A DNA stretch of 64,000 bases from Orenia metallireducens. GTDB lineage: Bacteria; Bacillota; Halanaerobiia; Halobacteroidales; Halobacteroidaceae. Made by a program: the position numbers and the translations under genes. The notes below the pieces were generated by a model that saw only the letters and a list, made by a program, of their open reading frames with translations, was not told where the DNA came from and made no database searches. Of this stretch, positions 36,825 through 45,974 are shown in pieces. The stretch lies in contig NZ_PVNB01000006.1 in the NCBI RefSeq assembly GCF_003001995.1, positions 124,001-188,000 of the forward strand, in the 5' to 3' direction. Within the stretch, counting starts at the first letter, position 1, and each line of letters begins with the position of its first letter.

Positions 36825-38297
36825 TTAACTCTTAATTCTTAACTGTTTAATCGCTTCTCTAGCTATCTCTCTATCATCAAAATCAATTGTCTTATCCTTA
36901 AGAATCTGATAGGTTTCATGGCCTTTACCTACAATAATGACTATATCCTCACTTTTAGCCAGCTTAATCGCTTCTTTAATAGCAGTTGCTCTATCTTCAA
37001 TTATAATATACTCTTCTCCCTCTACTTTACCTTCCTCTTCAATACCTGCCTTAATATCCTCGATAATAGCCATTGGCTCTTCACTACGGGGATTGTCAGA
37101 GGTTACGATAGCAAAGTCGCCTAGAGTTACTCCAATTCTACCCATAATAGGTCTTTTAGTTCTATCACGGTCTCCACCACAGCCAAAGACTACTATCTTG
37201 CGCCCCTTAGTAAATTCACTGGCAGTATTTAATACATTCTCCATTCCATCAGGTGTATGGGCATAGTCTACTATCACACCAAAATCTTGACCTTCATTTA
37301 TAATCTGAAATCTACCTGGTACCCCTTCAATCTTTTCAAGCCCCTTCTTAATCTCTGCTAGGCTAAACCCTAAGCTATAAACAGTTCCAATAGCAGCCAA
37401 AGAGTTATAGACATTAAAACGCCCTGTCAAGTTTAATTTGATTGCTAGCTTCTCCTGATTAGTTTTTAGAGTATAACTTACACCCTTTTTGTTTACTTCA
37501 ATCTCCTCTGCCTTCAAGTCAGCTTCAGAGTTGATACTATAGCTAATCACTTCACCTCTAGCCTCTTTGATAATCGCTTCACTTCTAACATCATCTACAT
37601 TGATTATAGAGGGCTTATCATTCATCTTAAATAATTTAATCTTAGCTGCTAGATAATCCTCAAAGGATTCATGAAAATCCAAATGATCTTGACTGAGGTT
37701 GGTAAAGACTTGACGATCAAAATCAACTCCCAATACCCTATCCAACTCTAATGCATGAGAAGAGACCTCCATCACTGCATGGGTCACTCCATCTTCTAGC
37801 ATCTCAGCAAAGATTCTCTGTAAATCTACAGATTCAGGTGTTGTTCTACTTGCATCCTCCTCTTTATCACCAATCTTAGTCTTGATAGTACCAATTAAAC
37901 CTGTCTTAATTCCTAACTCTTTTAGCATAGATTCGATTAAATAGGTAGTTGTTGTCTTACCATTGGTACCTGTTACCCCCACTACTGTTAGCTCTTTAGA
38001 TGGATATCCATAGAACTTAGCACTTAATTGGGCTAAAGCCTTCCTTGAGTCCTCTACTTTAATTACTGCAACCCCACTAGCCTCAGCATCTTTTTCTACA
38101 ATGATAGCTTTGGCTCCATTCTCAACTGCATTGGCAATAAATTGATGCCCATCAGACTTAAAACCAGTAATAGCTACAAATAAATACCCCTCTTCCACCT
38201 TTCTAGAGTCATAAGTTATCCCTGCAATATCTATATCTAAATCTTGATTAAGCTCTTTATACTCTAACACTTTAAGTAGTTCCTGTAATTTAATCAT
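36825..38297 (-). CDS. murE: UDP-N-acetylmuramoyl-tripeptide synthetase
   Basis: 490 residues. N-terminal ITYDSRKVEEGYLFVAITGF, ATP loop VTGTNGKTTTTYLIESMLKE near 113, THAVMEVSSHALELDRVLGV, YAHTPDGMENVLNTASEF, and TSDNPRSEEPMAIIEDIKAG. The DNPR motif is the one associated with meso-diaminopimelate specificity. It adds the third stem residue. The ATG at 38297 behind GGGGGG is preferred over the longer frame to 38348. The last codons and stop lie within a short imperfect repeat of TTAAGAATT units. Confidence 0.96.
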   Translation of the reverse strand: MIKLQELLKVLEYKELNQDLDIDIAGITYDSRKVEEGYLFVAITGFKSDGHQFIANAVENGAKAIIVEKDAEASGVAVIKVEDSRKALAQLSAKFYGYPSKELTVVGVTGTNGKTTTTYLIESMLKELGIKTGLIGTIKTKIGDKEEDASRTTPESVDLQRIFAEMLEDGVTHAVMEVSSHALELDRVLGVDFDRQVFTNLSQDHLDFHESFEDYLAAKIKLFKMNDKPSIINVDDVRSEAIIKEARGEVISYSINSEADLKAEEIEVNKKGVSYTLKTNQEKLAIKLNLTGRFNVYNSLAAIGTVYSLGFSLAEIKKGLEKIEGVPGRFQIINEGQDFGVIVDYAHTPDGMENVLNTASEFTKGRKIVVFGCGGDRDRTKRPIMGRIGVTLGDFAIVTSDNPRSEEPMAIIEDIKAGIEEEGKVEGEEYIIIEDRATAIKEAIKLAKSEDIVIIVGKGHETYQILKDKTIDFDDREIAREAIKQLRIKS

Positions 38298-38410
38298 TTT
38301 ACCCCCCCTAATATCAGTTGACAACGTACAGTGTACAATAAAAATCATATAATCAAAATTTATTGAATCTACAATTAAAATATTTTAATTGTAGATTGTA
38401 AATTGTGCAT

Positions 38411-40492
38411 TTATTCTAACCAAACTTTAATATAGTCTCCAGAGTCAACAGTTTTTCCCGCTACTGGCTGCTGTTTTACAACTTCTCCAGCCCCTTGCCA
38501 TCTCAACCTCAAACCTAAATCGCTCATTATATTGGCTGCTTCTCTAACTCTCATTCCCTTTAAATTGGGCACAGTTACTTTATATCTATTCTTATTCTTC
38601 TCAGCACCATCAAAAAATAATATAACTGTACTTCCTTTATTAACAACTACTTCAGGATTAGGTACCTGATCAACAATAATGTCCCCTTCTCCTTCTAACT
38701 TAACCTTTAACCCTTGATCTACCAACATCTCTTCTGCTACACTCAAAGATAAGTTCTTAACATTTGGAACCTTTACTCTTTTTATATGTTCTTTCTCATC
38801 TTCCTTGTCCTCATTCTCTTTTTTTGGTGGTATCTCTAAATATCTTACAGCATCCTTAATCACATTATGGAAGATAGGAACTGCTACTTGAGATGCATAA
38901 TGGGGCTCACTAGTTAAGCCATAAACCACAACTAAGGCAACCAACTCTGGTTTATCTGCTGGAAGCATCCCTACAAAGGAGACATTGTACTTCCGCTGCC
39001 CATAATACTTGGCTGTTCCTGTCTTACCACCTATCTCATACCCATCCAATTTCGTTGCCTGTCCAGAACCATTCTCAACAACACCAACTAGAAGCTCTCT
39101 TTCAATTCTAGCAGTCTTTTCAGAGATAACCTTTCTAATAGGCTCTGGTTCTACCTTCTTAATTAACTTACCATCTGTACTCCTAACCTCTTTGACTAAA
39201 TGGGGGTTTAATAGTTGACCACCATTTGCTACTGCTGATACTGCAGTTATTAATTGAATTGGAGTAACTGAAACCCCATGACCAAAAGCCATAGTAGCTA
39301 ACTCTACTGGTCCAATTTGAGGTAGAGTATACATTAATCCTTTAGCTTCACCTGGAAATTGGATATCTGTCTTATCACCAAATCCAAAGGCTTTGATATA
39401 CTTATAGAAGGTCTCTTTTCCTAAGCGTTGCCCCACTTGAACAAAACCAGGGTTACAAGAGTTCTGTACAACCTCAGCAAAGGTCTGACTACCATGGCCT
39501 CCATGCTTCCAGCAATGGATAATCTGACCTGCCACCTCTATATACCCTGGATCAAAAAATTTATCATTAGGATGAACTACACCCTCTTCTAAACCAGCCG
39601 CAGTGGTAATAATCTTAAAAGTAGAGCCTGGTTCATAAGTATCGGAAACAGCACGATTTCTCCATAATCCTGGAGAATATTCAGCAAAATTATTGGGATC
39701 ATAAGCTGGACGATTTGCTAAAGCTAAAATCTCTCCAGTATTGGGATCCATCATCACAATAGTAGCTGCTTCAGCAGTATGTTCTGTCAATGCCTTATCC
39801 AATTCCCGTTCTGCTATATATTGGAGTACATTATCTATTGTCAAATAAATATTATTACCATCATCAGGAGCTTTATAATCCTTAATCCCTTCTGGAATCT
39901 TACGACCAACTGCATCACTTTCAATCGAAATCCTTCCTGGATTCCCCTTAAGCTGATTATCATATGATAACTCTATACCCTGTAACCCTTGATTATCAAC
40001 CCCTGAAAAGCCTAATAGATGGGAAGCAAGCATACCTTTAGGATAAAAGCGTTTAGTCTCCTCAGTAAAGGTTATTCCCGATAAATTCAACTCTCTAATT
40101 GCCTTAGACTGTTCATCACCTATCTTCCTTGAAATATATACAGCAGCAGCCTTCTTAGTTATCCTCTTATAAATTTCATCTTGATCTTGATCTAAAATTT
40201 CAGATAACTTCCTTGCTGTCTCTTCTGGATTCTTAATCTCTTTTGGAATTGCTACAACAGTATCAGCACTAGCACTAACTGCTAGCTCTACACCGTTTTT
40301 GTCATAGATTATCCCCCGCTTAGGCTCAACCTTTAGCTCTCTTAAGCGTTGTCCTAAGGCTTTTTCTTGATAGAGATTATTACTTATAATCTGTATCCAT
40401 GAAAATCTACCTAATAAGAATAACATTACCGCCATTAAAATTATAAATAAAAAATTAATCCTCTTTTTAGTCTCTAATCTTAGATTTCTCAA
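38411..40492 (-). CDS. spoVD: Class B penicillin-binding protein with PASTA domains (SpoVD/FtsI type)
   Basis: 693 residues. A cytoplasmic tail and one membrane helix (about 13-33) are followed by a dimerisation domain, then a transpeptidase domain with Ser290 in STFK, SCN at 345-347, and KTGT at 490-493. Two PASTA domains fill about 570-693 (KVPNVKNLSLSVAEEMLVDQ; TVPNLKGMRVREAANIMSDL). PASTA binds muropeptide stems. It cross-links septal or spore-cortex peptidoglycan. It is the only class B PBP in the cluster, so it may serve as both FtsI and SpoVD. TTG start behind AAGGAGGTAG. The acidic/basic linker ENEDKEDEKEHIKR precedes the PASTA part. Confidence 0.93.
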   Translation of the reverse strand: MRNLRLETKKRINFLFIILMAVMLFLLGRFSWIQIISNNLYQEKALGQRLRELKVEPKRGIIYDKNGVELAVSASADTVVAIPKEIKNPEETARKLSEILDQDQDEIYKRITKKAAAVYISRKIGDEQSKAIRELNLSGITFTEETKRFYPKGMLASHLLGFSGVDNQGLQGIELSYDNQLKGNPGRISIESDAVGRKIPEGIKDYKAPDDGNNIYLTIDNVLQYIAERELDKALTEHTAEAATIVMMDPNTGEILALANRPAYDPNNFAEYSPGLWRNRAVSDTYEPGSTFKIITTAAGLEEGVVHPNDKFFDPGYIEVAGQIIHCWKHGGHGSQTFAEVVQNSCNPGFVQVGQRLGKETFYKYIKAFGFGDKTDIQFPGEAKGLMYTLPQIGPVELATMAFGHGVSVTPIQLITAVSAVANGGQLLNPHLVKEVRSTDGKLIKKVEPEPIRKVISEKTARIERELLVGVVENGSGQATKLDGYEIGGKTGTAKYYGQRKYNVSFVGMLPADKPELVALVVVYGLTSEPHYASQVAVPIFHNVIKDAVRYLEIPPKKENEDKEDEKEHIKRVKVPNVKNLSLSVAEEMLVDQGLKVKLEGEGDIIVDQVPNPEVVVNKGSTVILFFDGAEKNKNRYKVTVPNLKGMRVREAANIMSDLGLRLRWQGAGEVVKQQPVAGKTVDSGDYIKVWLE

Positions 40493-40605
40493 CTAACTAC
40501 CTCCTTATCCAATTATTAGGAGGGTTTTATACAGACTTCAATTTCTATTAGTGCCCCCTATTAAGATATATATTTTATAAGATATTAATTTATAAATAAA
40601 GATTA

Positions 40606-41112
40606 TTAGTCCAGGGTTCCTGCCTGCACTTGAGATATATTATTAAACCAAGCAAATATTCTATCTTTAATCCCTTTCTTCTTAACAGTTTTTATTTCCT
40701 TGTCTTTATTCTCAGCTAGATTGATATCTTTATTCTTTTTATCTTGAGGCTCTTCTACAATAATATAATTTATCTCATCAGGCTCAGCCATTCCCAAATC
40801 ATCCTTAGCAATCTTTTCAATTCTACGCAAAGATTTCAAGCTAGATATCTCCAATTGTAAATAAGCCTTCTCAGTCTTTAATTTATCCCTCTGCTCTTCT
40901 AACTTTTCAACTTGAAAATTCAATCTAGATACCTGAACATATTGATTAATATATATGATGAAGACCACCCCTATTAAAAAGAGCAAAAAGCTATAAAAGA
41001 ACATCAACTTAAAGGTATTATTATCCTTCTTTTGTCTGACTTTATGTTCACTATTGTGTCTAATTCCACCTTGGTGATGATCAAGATATTCTCTTCTAGG
41101 TCTCTTTACCAA
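40606..41112 (-). CDS. ftsL: Cell division protein FtsL
   Basis: 168 residues. A basic cytoplasmic tail with RPRREYLDHHQGG is followed by one membrane helix (FKLMFFYSFLLFLIGVVFII, about 35-54), a coiled coil (FQVEKLEEQRDKLKTEKAYL) and IEKIAKDDLGMAEPDEINYI, the typical FtsL/septum-initiator end. A Lys/Glu-rich tail follows. It is a divisome scaffold between FtsQ and FtsW/PBP. The TTG start has only a weak ribosome-binding site. Identity rests on position between rsmH and the PBP plus the coiled-coil pattern. Confidence 0.88.
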   Translation of the reverse strand: MVKRPRREYLDHHQGGIRHNSEHKVRQKKDNNTFKLMFFYSFLLFLIGVVFIIYINQYVQVSRLNFQVEKLEEQRDKLKTEKAYLQLEISSLKSLRRIEKIAKDDLGMAEPDEINYIIVEEPQDKKNKDINLAENKDKEIKTVKKKGIKDRIFAWFNNISQVQAGTLD

Positions 41113-41144
41113 CTTTATTCACCAACCTTCTATTTTAGAACAAT

Positions 41145-42080
41145 TTATCGCTTCTCTGCTACCCTTAATTTGGCACTTCTAGACCTTGGATTTTGACTGA
41201 TTTCTTCTGGGCTTGGTTCAATTGGACTTCTTGTTATAATCTTCACCTCTTGTTTAGTATCACAAGTACATACTGGAAACTTTGGTGGGCAGGTGCACTT
41301 TTTAGCTAAATCTTTGTAGGTATGTTTAACTATTCTATCCTCTAAGGAATGGAAAGTGATAATACTGACTCTTCCCTTCTTCTTCAACCTAGACACTGCA
41401 TCCTTGATTGCATCTTCAATAATACCCAATTCATTATTGACAGCTATCCGCAAGGCTTGAAAGGTTCTTCTTGCTGGATGGGGTCCTTCTCGCCTTGCCC
41501 CAGCTGGAATAGCAGCTTTAATCACATCTACTAGCTGAAAGGTAGTCTCTATCTTCTCTTCTTTACGGCGTTCAACAATAAACTCAGCAATTCGACTTGC
41601 CCAGCGCTCTTCACCATATTCAGTAATAATCTCTGAGAGTGCATCCTCAGATAATGTATTGACCAAATCAGCTGCAGTTTTTCCCCTATCTGGATTCATC
41701 CTCATATCTAAAGGAGCATCATAATTATAGCTAAAGCCCCGTTGTGGAGTATCTAGCTGATAAGATGAAACCCCTAAATCAAAGACAAACCCATCTACTT
41801 TCTCTATTCCTAAATCATCTAATACATAGGTCAAATTCCGATAATTATCTTTGACTAAATCTATCTGAGCATCATACTTACTTAACCTCTCTTGAGCAGC
41901 TTTAATTGCTGCACTATCTTGATCAATTCCAATCAATCTACCCTCAGCACCGATTCTTTTGACTATCTCTTCAGAGTGTCCAGCTCCTCCCAAAGTACAG
42001 TCAACATAAATTCCGCCCTCTTTACAGTTTAAATAATCTATAGTCTCTTTTAATAATACTGTCACATGTTCAAATTCCAT
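41145..42080 (-). CDS. rsmH: 16S rRNA (cytosine(1402)-N(4))-methyltransferase
   Basis: 311 residues. SAM-binding [20 protein letters not shown] near 25, [40 protein letters not shown], and [20 protein letters not shown] are all diagnostic. A four-cysteine insertion ([12 protein letters not shown]) is present, as in many clostridia. It methylates C1402 in the ribosomal P site. The ATG at 42080 behind AAGGGTGATAGG replaces the longer frame to 42140. It is the first gene of the dcw run here; mraZ, normally just upstream, is absent. Confidence 0.97.
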   Translation of the reverse strand: MEFEHVTVLLKETIDYLNCKEGGIYVDCTLGGAGHSEEIVKRIGAEGRLIGIDQDSAAIKAAQERLSKYDAQIDLVKDNYRNLTYVLDDLGIEKVDGFVFDLGVSSYQLDTPQRGFSYNYDAPLDMRMNPDRGKTAADLVNTLSEDALSEIITEYGEERWASRIAEFIVERRKEEKIETTFQLVDVIKAAIPAGARREGPHPARRTFQALRIAVNNELGIIEDAIKDAVSRLKKKGRVSIITFHSLEDRIVKHTYKDLAKKCTCPPKFPVCTCDTKQEVKIITRSPIEPSPEEISQNPRSRSAKLRVAEKR

Positions 42081-42598
42081 ATCCCTATCACCCTTTTTCT
42101 TATGAATATTATACAGATTTATTATTTGAATAAGTATCAAAAAGTATGAATTGAAGAATTATTCTCTAATTTAATATGTTATAAATATATATTTAAAATA
42201 AAAGTACCCTACATAAACCCAAAACTATAACCTTTATTTTCTCTACTAAGTTATTACATTTATAATTCATCTCTATATAAATAGCAATTTAGATTATATT
42301 CTGCTCAATTTAGCTAAAAACTTCTATAGAACTTCATACTACTTACAATTTTAAAATAATCTTTACATTTAAATATATCTTATATAAATACTCACCAATT
42401 CTCAAAGATAAAAATACCCGCAATTAATAATAATTCTATACTCACTATTAATCTCCTTTTCATAAATGGTATAAATTGGACTAAAGAGAATAATAAAATG
42501 AATATAATAAAAATAAATCCTAAAAATCTGTAACCAAAATCCCTACTCTCTCATAAAGTAAATAGTAAGTTGAACCTACATAAAAAGGAGGTTATACT
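42081..42598. other. 518-base gap upstream of rsmH
   Basis: Very AT-rich. It should hold the promoter of the dcw run. No mraZ or remnant is visible. A 23-codon hydrophobic frame on the minus strand (42392-42463, MKRRLIVSIELLLIAGIFIF then ENW) is too short to support; an AAGGAG lies inside its start. Nothing else is recognised. Confidence 0.45.
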
Positions 42599-42718
42599 AT
42601 GAAGGTTGATTTTTTATTTGCTTGGTCTAAAAATGAACATGATGATATGAAAGCTGTTGGTGGAGGTTTTAAGTTACCTGCACCTATTAAATGGTTTAAA
42701 TCCCTCTTTAAAAAGTAA
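42599..42718 (+). CDS. 39-residue peptide with glycine triplet and cationic tail
   Basis: The frame starts MKVDFLFAWSKNEHDDMKAV, followed by GGG and a cationic, aromatic tail (PIKWFKSLFKK). The ribosome-binding site AAAAAGGAGG, 7 bases before the ATG, is among the best in the window. The shape (an acidic first half, a Gly-Gly, then a short cationic tail) recalls a double-glycine leader plus a small bacteriocin or signal peptide. However, no peptidase-exporter, immunity gene or kinase is nearby and the leader lacks the usual hydrophobic spacing. It is convergent with the lysO genes. The function is unknown and the expression evidence is the ribosome-binding site only. Confidence 0.5.
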   Translation: MKVDFLFAWSKNEHDDMKAVGGGFKLPAPIKWFKSLFKK

Positions 42719-42746
42719 TTATTGCTTCATAAATCACCAATTCTAA

Positions 42747-43340
42747 CTAAATCAAAAGTGGAACTAAAATTGGAACAAATGCAGATAGTACTGCACCACT
42801 AACAAAAGCGATTATTGCAATCTCAGCATCATTTACACTCTTAGTGATTAAGGGTAAGGTTGTATCCATTGTTGTAGCCCCTCCAGGAGCAATTACTGTA
42901 AGCTTAGTGCCTATTTTAGCCAGTAGTGGTATTAAGACTAGTGCAAATAACTCCCTAAACACATTGCTTAAAAATGCTAAAGCACCGATATCTGTGCTAT
43001 AGGTTTTAGTCAATATAACTGCTGAAAGACTATACCAACCAAAGCCAGCAGCAATAGCCGATGACTCATTAACTGGCAATTTAATTAAAATACCAAAAAG
43101 AATTGCTCCTGCTATACTACCTATCGCTATTAAGGTAGGAACCAACATTATTTTAAAGCCTAATCTCTTTAAATCAGCTATTACTTCCTTATTTCTTCCA
43201 ATATCTATACCTACTCCTAATAATAAAATAGATAAAGATATAGTTGAAATTAAATCTAAATACTCTAGTGATGAAGTTGGGATAATAAAATAACCAGATA
43301 TCACTCCCAAGATTATAATAATTATTATAGCCACTAACAT
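42747..43340 (-). CDS. lysO: LysO-family lysine exporter, C-terminal subunit
   Basis: About 197 residues with six or more membrane helices. SILLLGVGIDIGRNKEVIAD, SAIAAGFGWYSLSAVILTKT and FLSNVFRELFALVLIPLLAK are typical of the second half of LysO/YbjE. LysO exports lysine and its toxic analogue thialysine. The longest frame (to 43376) overlaps the upstream gene; the ATG at 43340, 7 bases past that gene's stop, is preferred. The gene pair encodes what is one protein in E. coli; two-gene versions are known in clostridia. Confidence 0.85.
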   Translation of the reverse strand: MLVAIIIIIILGVISGYFIIPTSSLEYLDLISTISLSILLLGVGIDIGRNKEVIADLKRLGFKIMLVPTLIAIGSIAGAILFGILIKLPVNESSAIAAGFGWYSLSAVILTKTYSTDIGALAFLSNVFRELFALVLIPLLAKIGTKLTVIAPGGATTMDTTLPLITKSVNDAEIAIIAFVSGAVLSAFVPILVPLLI

Positions 43341-43347
43341 AACACCC

Positions 43348-43620
43348 TTAATCCTCCCTTTTAAACTTAAATTCAAATAAGAACAATAAGATTACACTAC
43401 CTAATACACTCCCTAATGATAAAACAATAGCTTTAAATCCCAAGGTTTTAAGGTTACTTACTACCTCTGGATCACCACCAATTTTAACCCCCATAGTAAA
43501 TAATAATAAAAATAATCCAACTAAAGTCAACTTATCTGTAAAACTATATAAATTCTCTGCTAATAAGCCTTTATAAGAAATTAAAATCCCCATTATTAAA
43601 GATATAACTATCAGCCCCAT
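43348..43620 (-). CDS. lysO: LysO-family lysine exporter, N-terminal subunit
   Basis: 90 residues, three membrane helices: IVISLIMGILISY, LVGLFLLLFTMGVKIGGDPE and AIVLSLGSVLGSVILLFLFE. The GVKIGGDPEVVSNLKTLGFK motif matches the LysO N-terminal half. The reading frame ends cleanly in FKFKRED-stop just before the second gene, so this is a split gene and not an accidental break. ATG behind GGGGAGGGC. Confidence 0.83.
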   Translation of the reverse strand: MGLIVISLIMGILISYKGLLAENLYSFTDKLTLVGLFLLLFTMGVKIGGDPEVVSNLKTLGFKAIVLSLGSVLGSVILLFLFEFKFKRED

Positions 43621-43780
43621 ACTGCCCTCCCCTAAATAATAAAAACAAGTGTTTATTTTTCATTAATTACTCCTTAATCAATCCTAAACATTACTTCTAA
43701 TACTCAGCTATAATTATAACATACTTTTTAATAATCTTGCCACTAAATATATCTTATCAAAAAGCTGTTTTAAAAAATGA

Positions 43781-43816
43781 TAAAACCCTGGAAACGTTAG
43801 TATTTCCAGGGTTTTA
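43781..43816 (-). terminator. Terminator of the outer-membrane barrel gene
   Basis: The stem TAAAACCCTGGAAA / TTTCCAGGGTTTTA (14 bp) around an 8-base loop. It ends the transcript from the lipoprotein/barrel region and separates it from lysO. Confidence 0.88.
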
Positions 43817-43821
43817 TTAAA

Positions 43822-44493
43822 TCACCAAACCATCTGAGCACCTAAATAAATCCCATGGTATCCCTCACTAAAATCGCTATAACCAATTATATCATCGTCT
43901 TTATCAAAGTTATAATTTTCAAGAATATAAGTAGCATTTAATTTAAAACTCTCACTTAATCTAAAATTGATCTCAAAGCTTGCGCTATATCCATCTATAT
44001 TCCCTTCTCCATTATCACCAGGAACTAACATTTCATATTTTCCAATGGCAAAATAATCTCCAACAAGAACTAACTCAAGATTATCATTAATCTCTTTTCC
44101 TATCCTTAAACTAATTGGTAACAAATATCCAGTAATATCTGTAGTAAACCAGAAATCCGATGCCGTAGAATTATCTAAAAATATTCTCTTAATTCCCCAC
44201 CCCATATAACTATCTTTAGAGAAACTATCAGCCTTATTATAGAACAATACATCAAGAATATTAAAACCATAATCTCCATTTTTAGCAAAGGAGTCTCTTA
44301 CAAATAACTCCTCATATAAGTTATAAGGAGTAAGTTCATTACTTTTTAAGATTAAAACTCCACCCTTTAACTTCTCATCTTGACTATCTAATTCATTCAA
44401 TCCAAATTTAATGCCTAATTCATTAGTTGCCATAGCTTTAAATGAAAAGATTAAAATAATCATCATAGCAAATAATACAGTTTTTTTATTCAA
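43822..44493 (-). CDS. Small outer-membrane beta-barrel protein
   Basis: 223 residues. A signal peptide MNKKTVLFAMMIILIFSFKA with likely cleavage at AMA-TNE is followed by alternating hydrophobic strands (SLRIGKEINDNLELVLVGDY; GYSASFEINFRLSESFKLNA; YHGIYLGAQMVW) and a C-terminal aromatic Trp, all typical of 8-10-strand outer-membrane barrels. No exact family is recognised. TTG start behind GAGGTGATT. It lies 30 bases downstream of the LRR lipoprotein gene, so they were probably one operon. Its expression may have been affected by the IS insertion upstream. Confidence 0.75.
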   Translation of the reverse strand: MNKKTVLFAMMIILIFSFKAMATNELGIKFGLNELDSQDEKLKGGVLILKSNELTPYNLYEELFVRDSFAKNGDYGFNILDVLFYNKADSFSKDSYMGWGIKRIFLDNSTASDFWFTTDITGYLLPISLRIGKEINDNLELVLVGDYFAIGKYEMLVPGDNGEGNIDGYSASFEINFRLSESFKLNATYILENYNFDKDDDIIGYSDFSEGYHGIYLGAQMVW

Positions 44494-44523
44494 AAAATCA
44501 CCTCTTTATATATAAATTAATCA

Positions 44524-45974
44524 TTACTCTTCAAAGGTTGCAGAGATATCAATGTCACTTTTACAATCTATTACTACTATTTTTCCTATTATATTATGGG
44601 TTTGACCATTGTCAGGATTAGTATAGTAAGTAGCATAAATTATATCATCATCACTAATAATAGCACCTTTAATGACTCTTCCTTCAGAATTTAAAAGTGC
44701 CTGAACACTATTATCATCAACTGTATTATCAGTTTCCTGTATCTTTATTGGATTACCATCTATACTTAAGCCTGTTAAAACATCTCCTTCACCTACTCTT
44801 GCAAGAGGGGTAGGAATAATAAAAATATCTCTACCAGGGAAGAAATAATTTTCATTATTTGTTGGAGAAATATTCAATTTTCCATCACCTTCAATATCTA
44901 CAATAACTTCAGGCCATTCTTCAGTATATACACTACTTAATTTATTTAGCACATGATAATTCTCAATCATTAAATCATCTAAATGCTCATCCCCAGAAGA
45001 TGGCAATTCATCAGTGCCAATTCTAATATATTTATTTCCTGTTAAATATACTTCTTCTAAATTATCTTTTAGGTTTTCTAATGGAGTAATATCTTTTAAT
45101 CTATTATTTAATAACCACAAACTCTTTAATTTCGTTAAATTTTGAATAAAGTTTATATCAGTAATCCCATTGTGATTTAATTTCAAAACTTCAAGATTAT
45201 TTAATTTATCAAATTTAGAAAAAGCATCAATTACTGCGAAATCAGTATGGTCATAACCTAAATCGTCACTAGTATAATCATCATCACCATTATCATTTAC
45301 AATGATATCAGAGATTTCTAACTGGCGTAAGCTATTAATTTCAGAGATTGTTTCTAACATATCAGCATCAACTGGGTGATCTCCAATTTCAGATCCATCT
45401 AAAATAAGGGTCTCTAGATTGATTAAATAGCTAGTATACTTCTCCCCTGTTAACTCTGAACTTTCACTTAAATCACTAATATCATATCCAGTAGCATTGA
45501 TATAGAGCAGTTCTTTTAAATTAGCTTCTGTAATAGGCCCTTTCTTTTTATTAATCTCTTCTCTGATAGCACCCCAAATTGTTCCTTCATCCTGATCATA
45601 ATCTCCCTCATAAACATTAGGGCTAAATATAACCTTAACATCTTTATTTCCATCTATCTTGATGCTAATTTCAGTCTGATCTAAATTCATATTATCACTA
45701 TCATTAAACCTCTGTCCATTTACTTCCCAATATGCAATGCCATAATCCGCCGGAGGGGTTGCTATTAAAGTAATCTCTTTACCATAACTAAATCTACCTT
45801 CCTTCTCTACCTCTGTAGAAAATAAAATCTCTCCACCTTTAACCTTGATTATCCCCGCTCTATTGGCAGTAGCTGAAACTGTAAATTCATTAGAAAATAC
45901 AACTGTAAGCTCCTTATTACTATCCATAGTTATAGACAATGGATTTCTAAATTTATTATTATTATTTATAGTAT
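44524..45974 (-). pseudogene. C-terminal part of IS-split repeat/LRR lipoprotein
   Basis: The open frame runs 44524-45981. From TINNNNKFRNPLSITMDSNK onwards it is the rest of the lipoprotein whose start lies at 47784. In order it holds the end of one internalin-type beta repeat (SITMDSNKELTVVF), a full second repeat (GRFSYGKEITLIATPPADYG, AYWEVNG, DVKVIFS), and about 200 residues of leucine-rich repeats (INLETLILDGSEI, NNLEVLKLNHNGITDINFIQ, LTKLKSLWLLNNRLKDITPL). A C-terminal beta region follows. It is cut off from its signal peptide by the IS30 element. The apparent start ATG at 45981 is formed by IS sequence and has no ribosome-binding site. Confidence 0.85.
45962..45974. repeat. Target-site duplication, left copy
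   Basis: TTATTTATAGTAT, identical to 47183-47195 and flanking the IS30-family element. Thirteen bases is longer than the 2-3 bases common in the family, but long duplications are known for some IS30 members such as IS1630. Confidence 0.8.

Noticed and set aside
42392-42463. 23-codon hydrophobic frame upstream of rsmH
   Set aside because: Too short; the only ribosome-binding-like AAGGAG is inside its own start, and AT-rich DNA yields such frames by chance.
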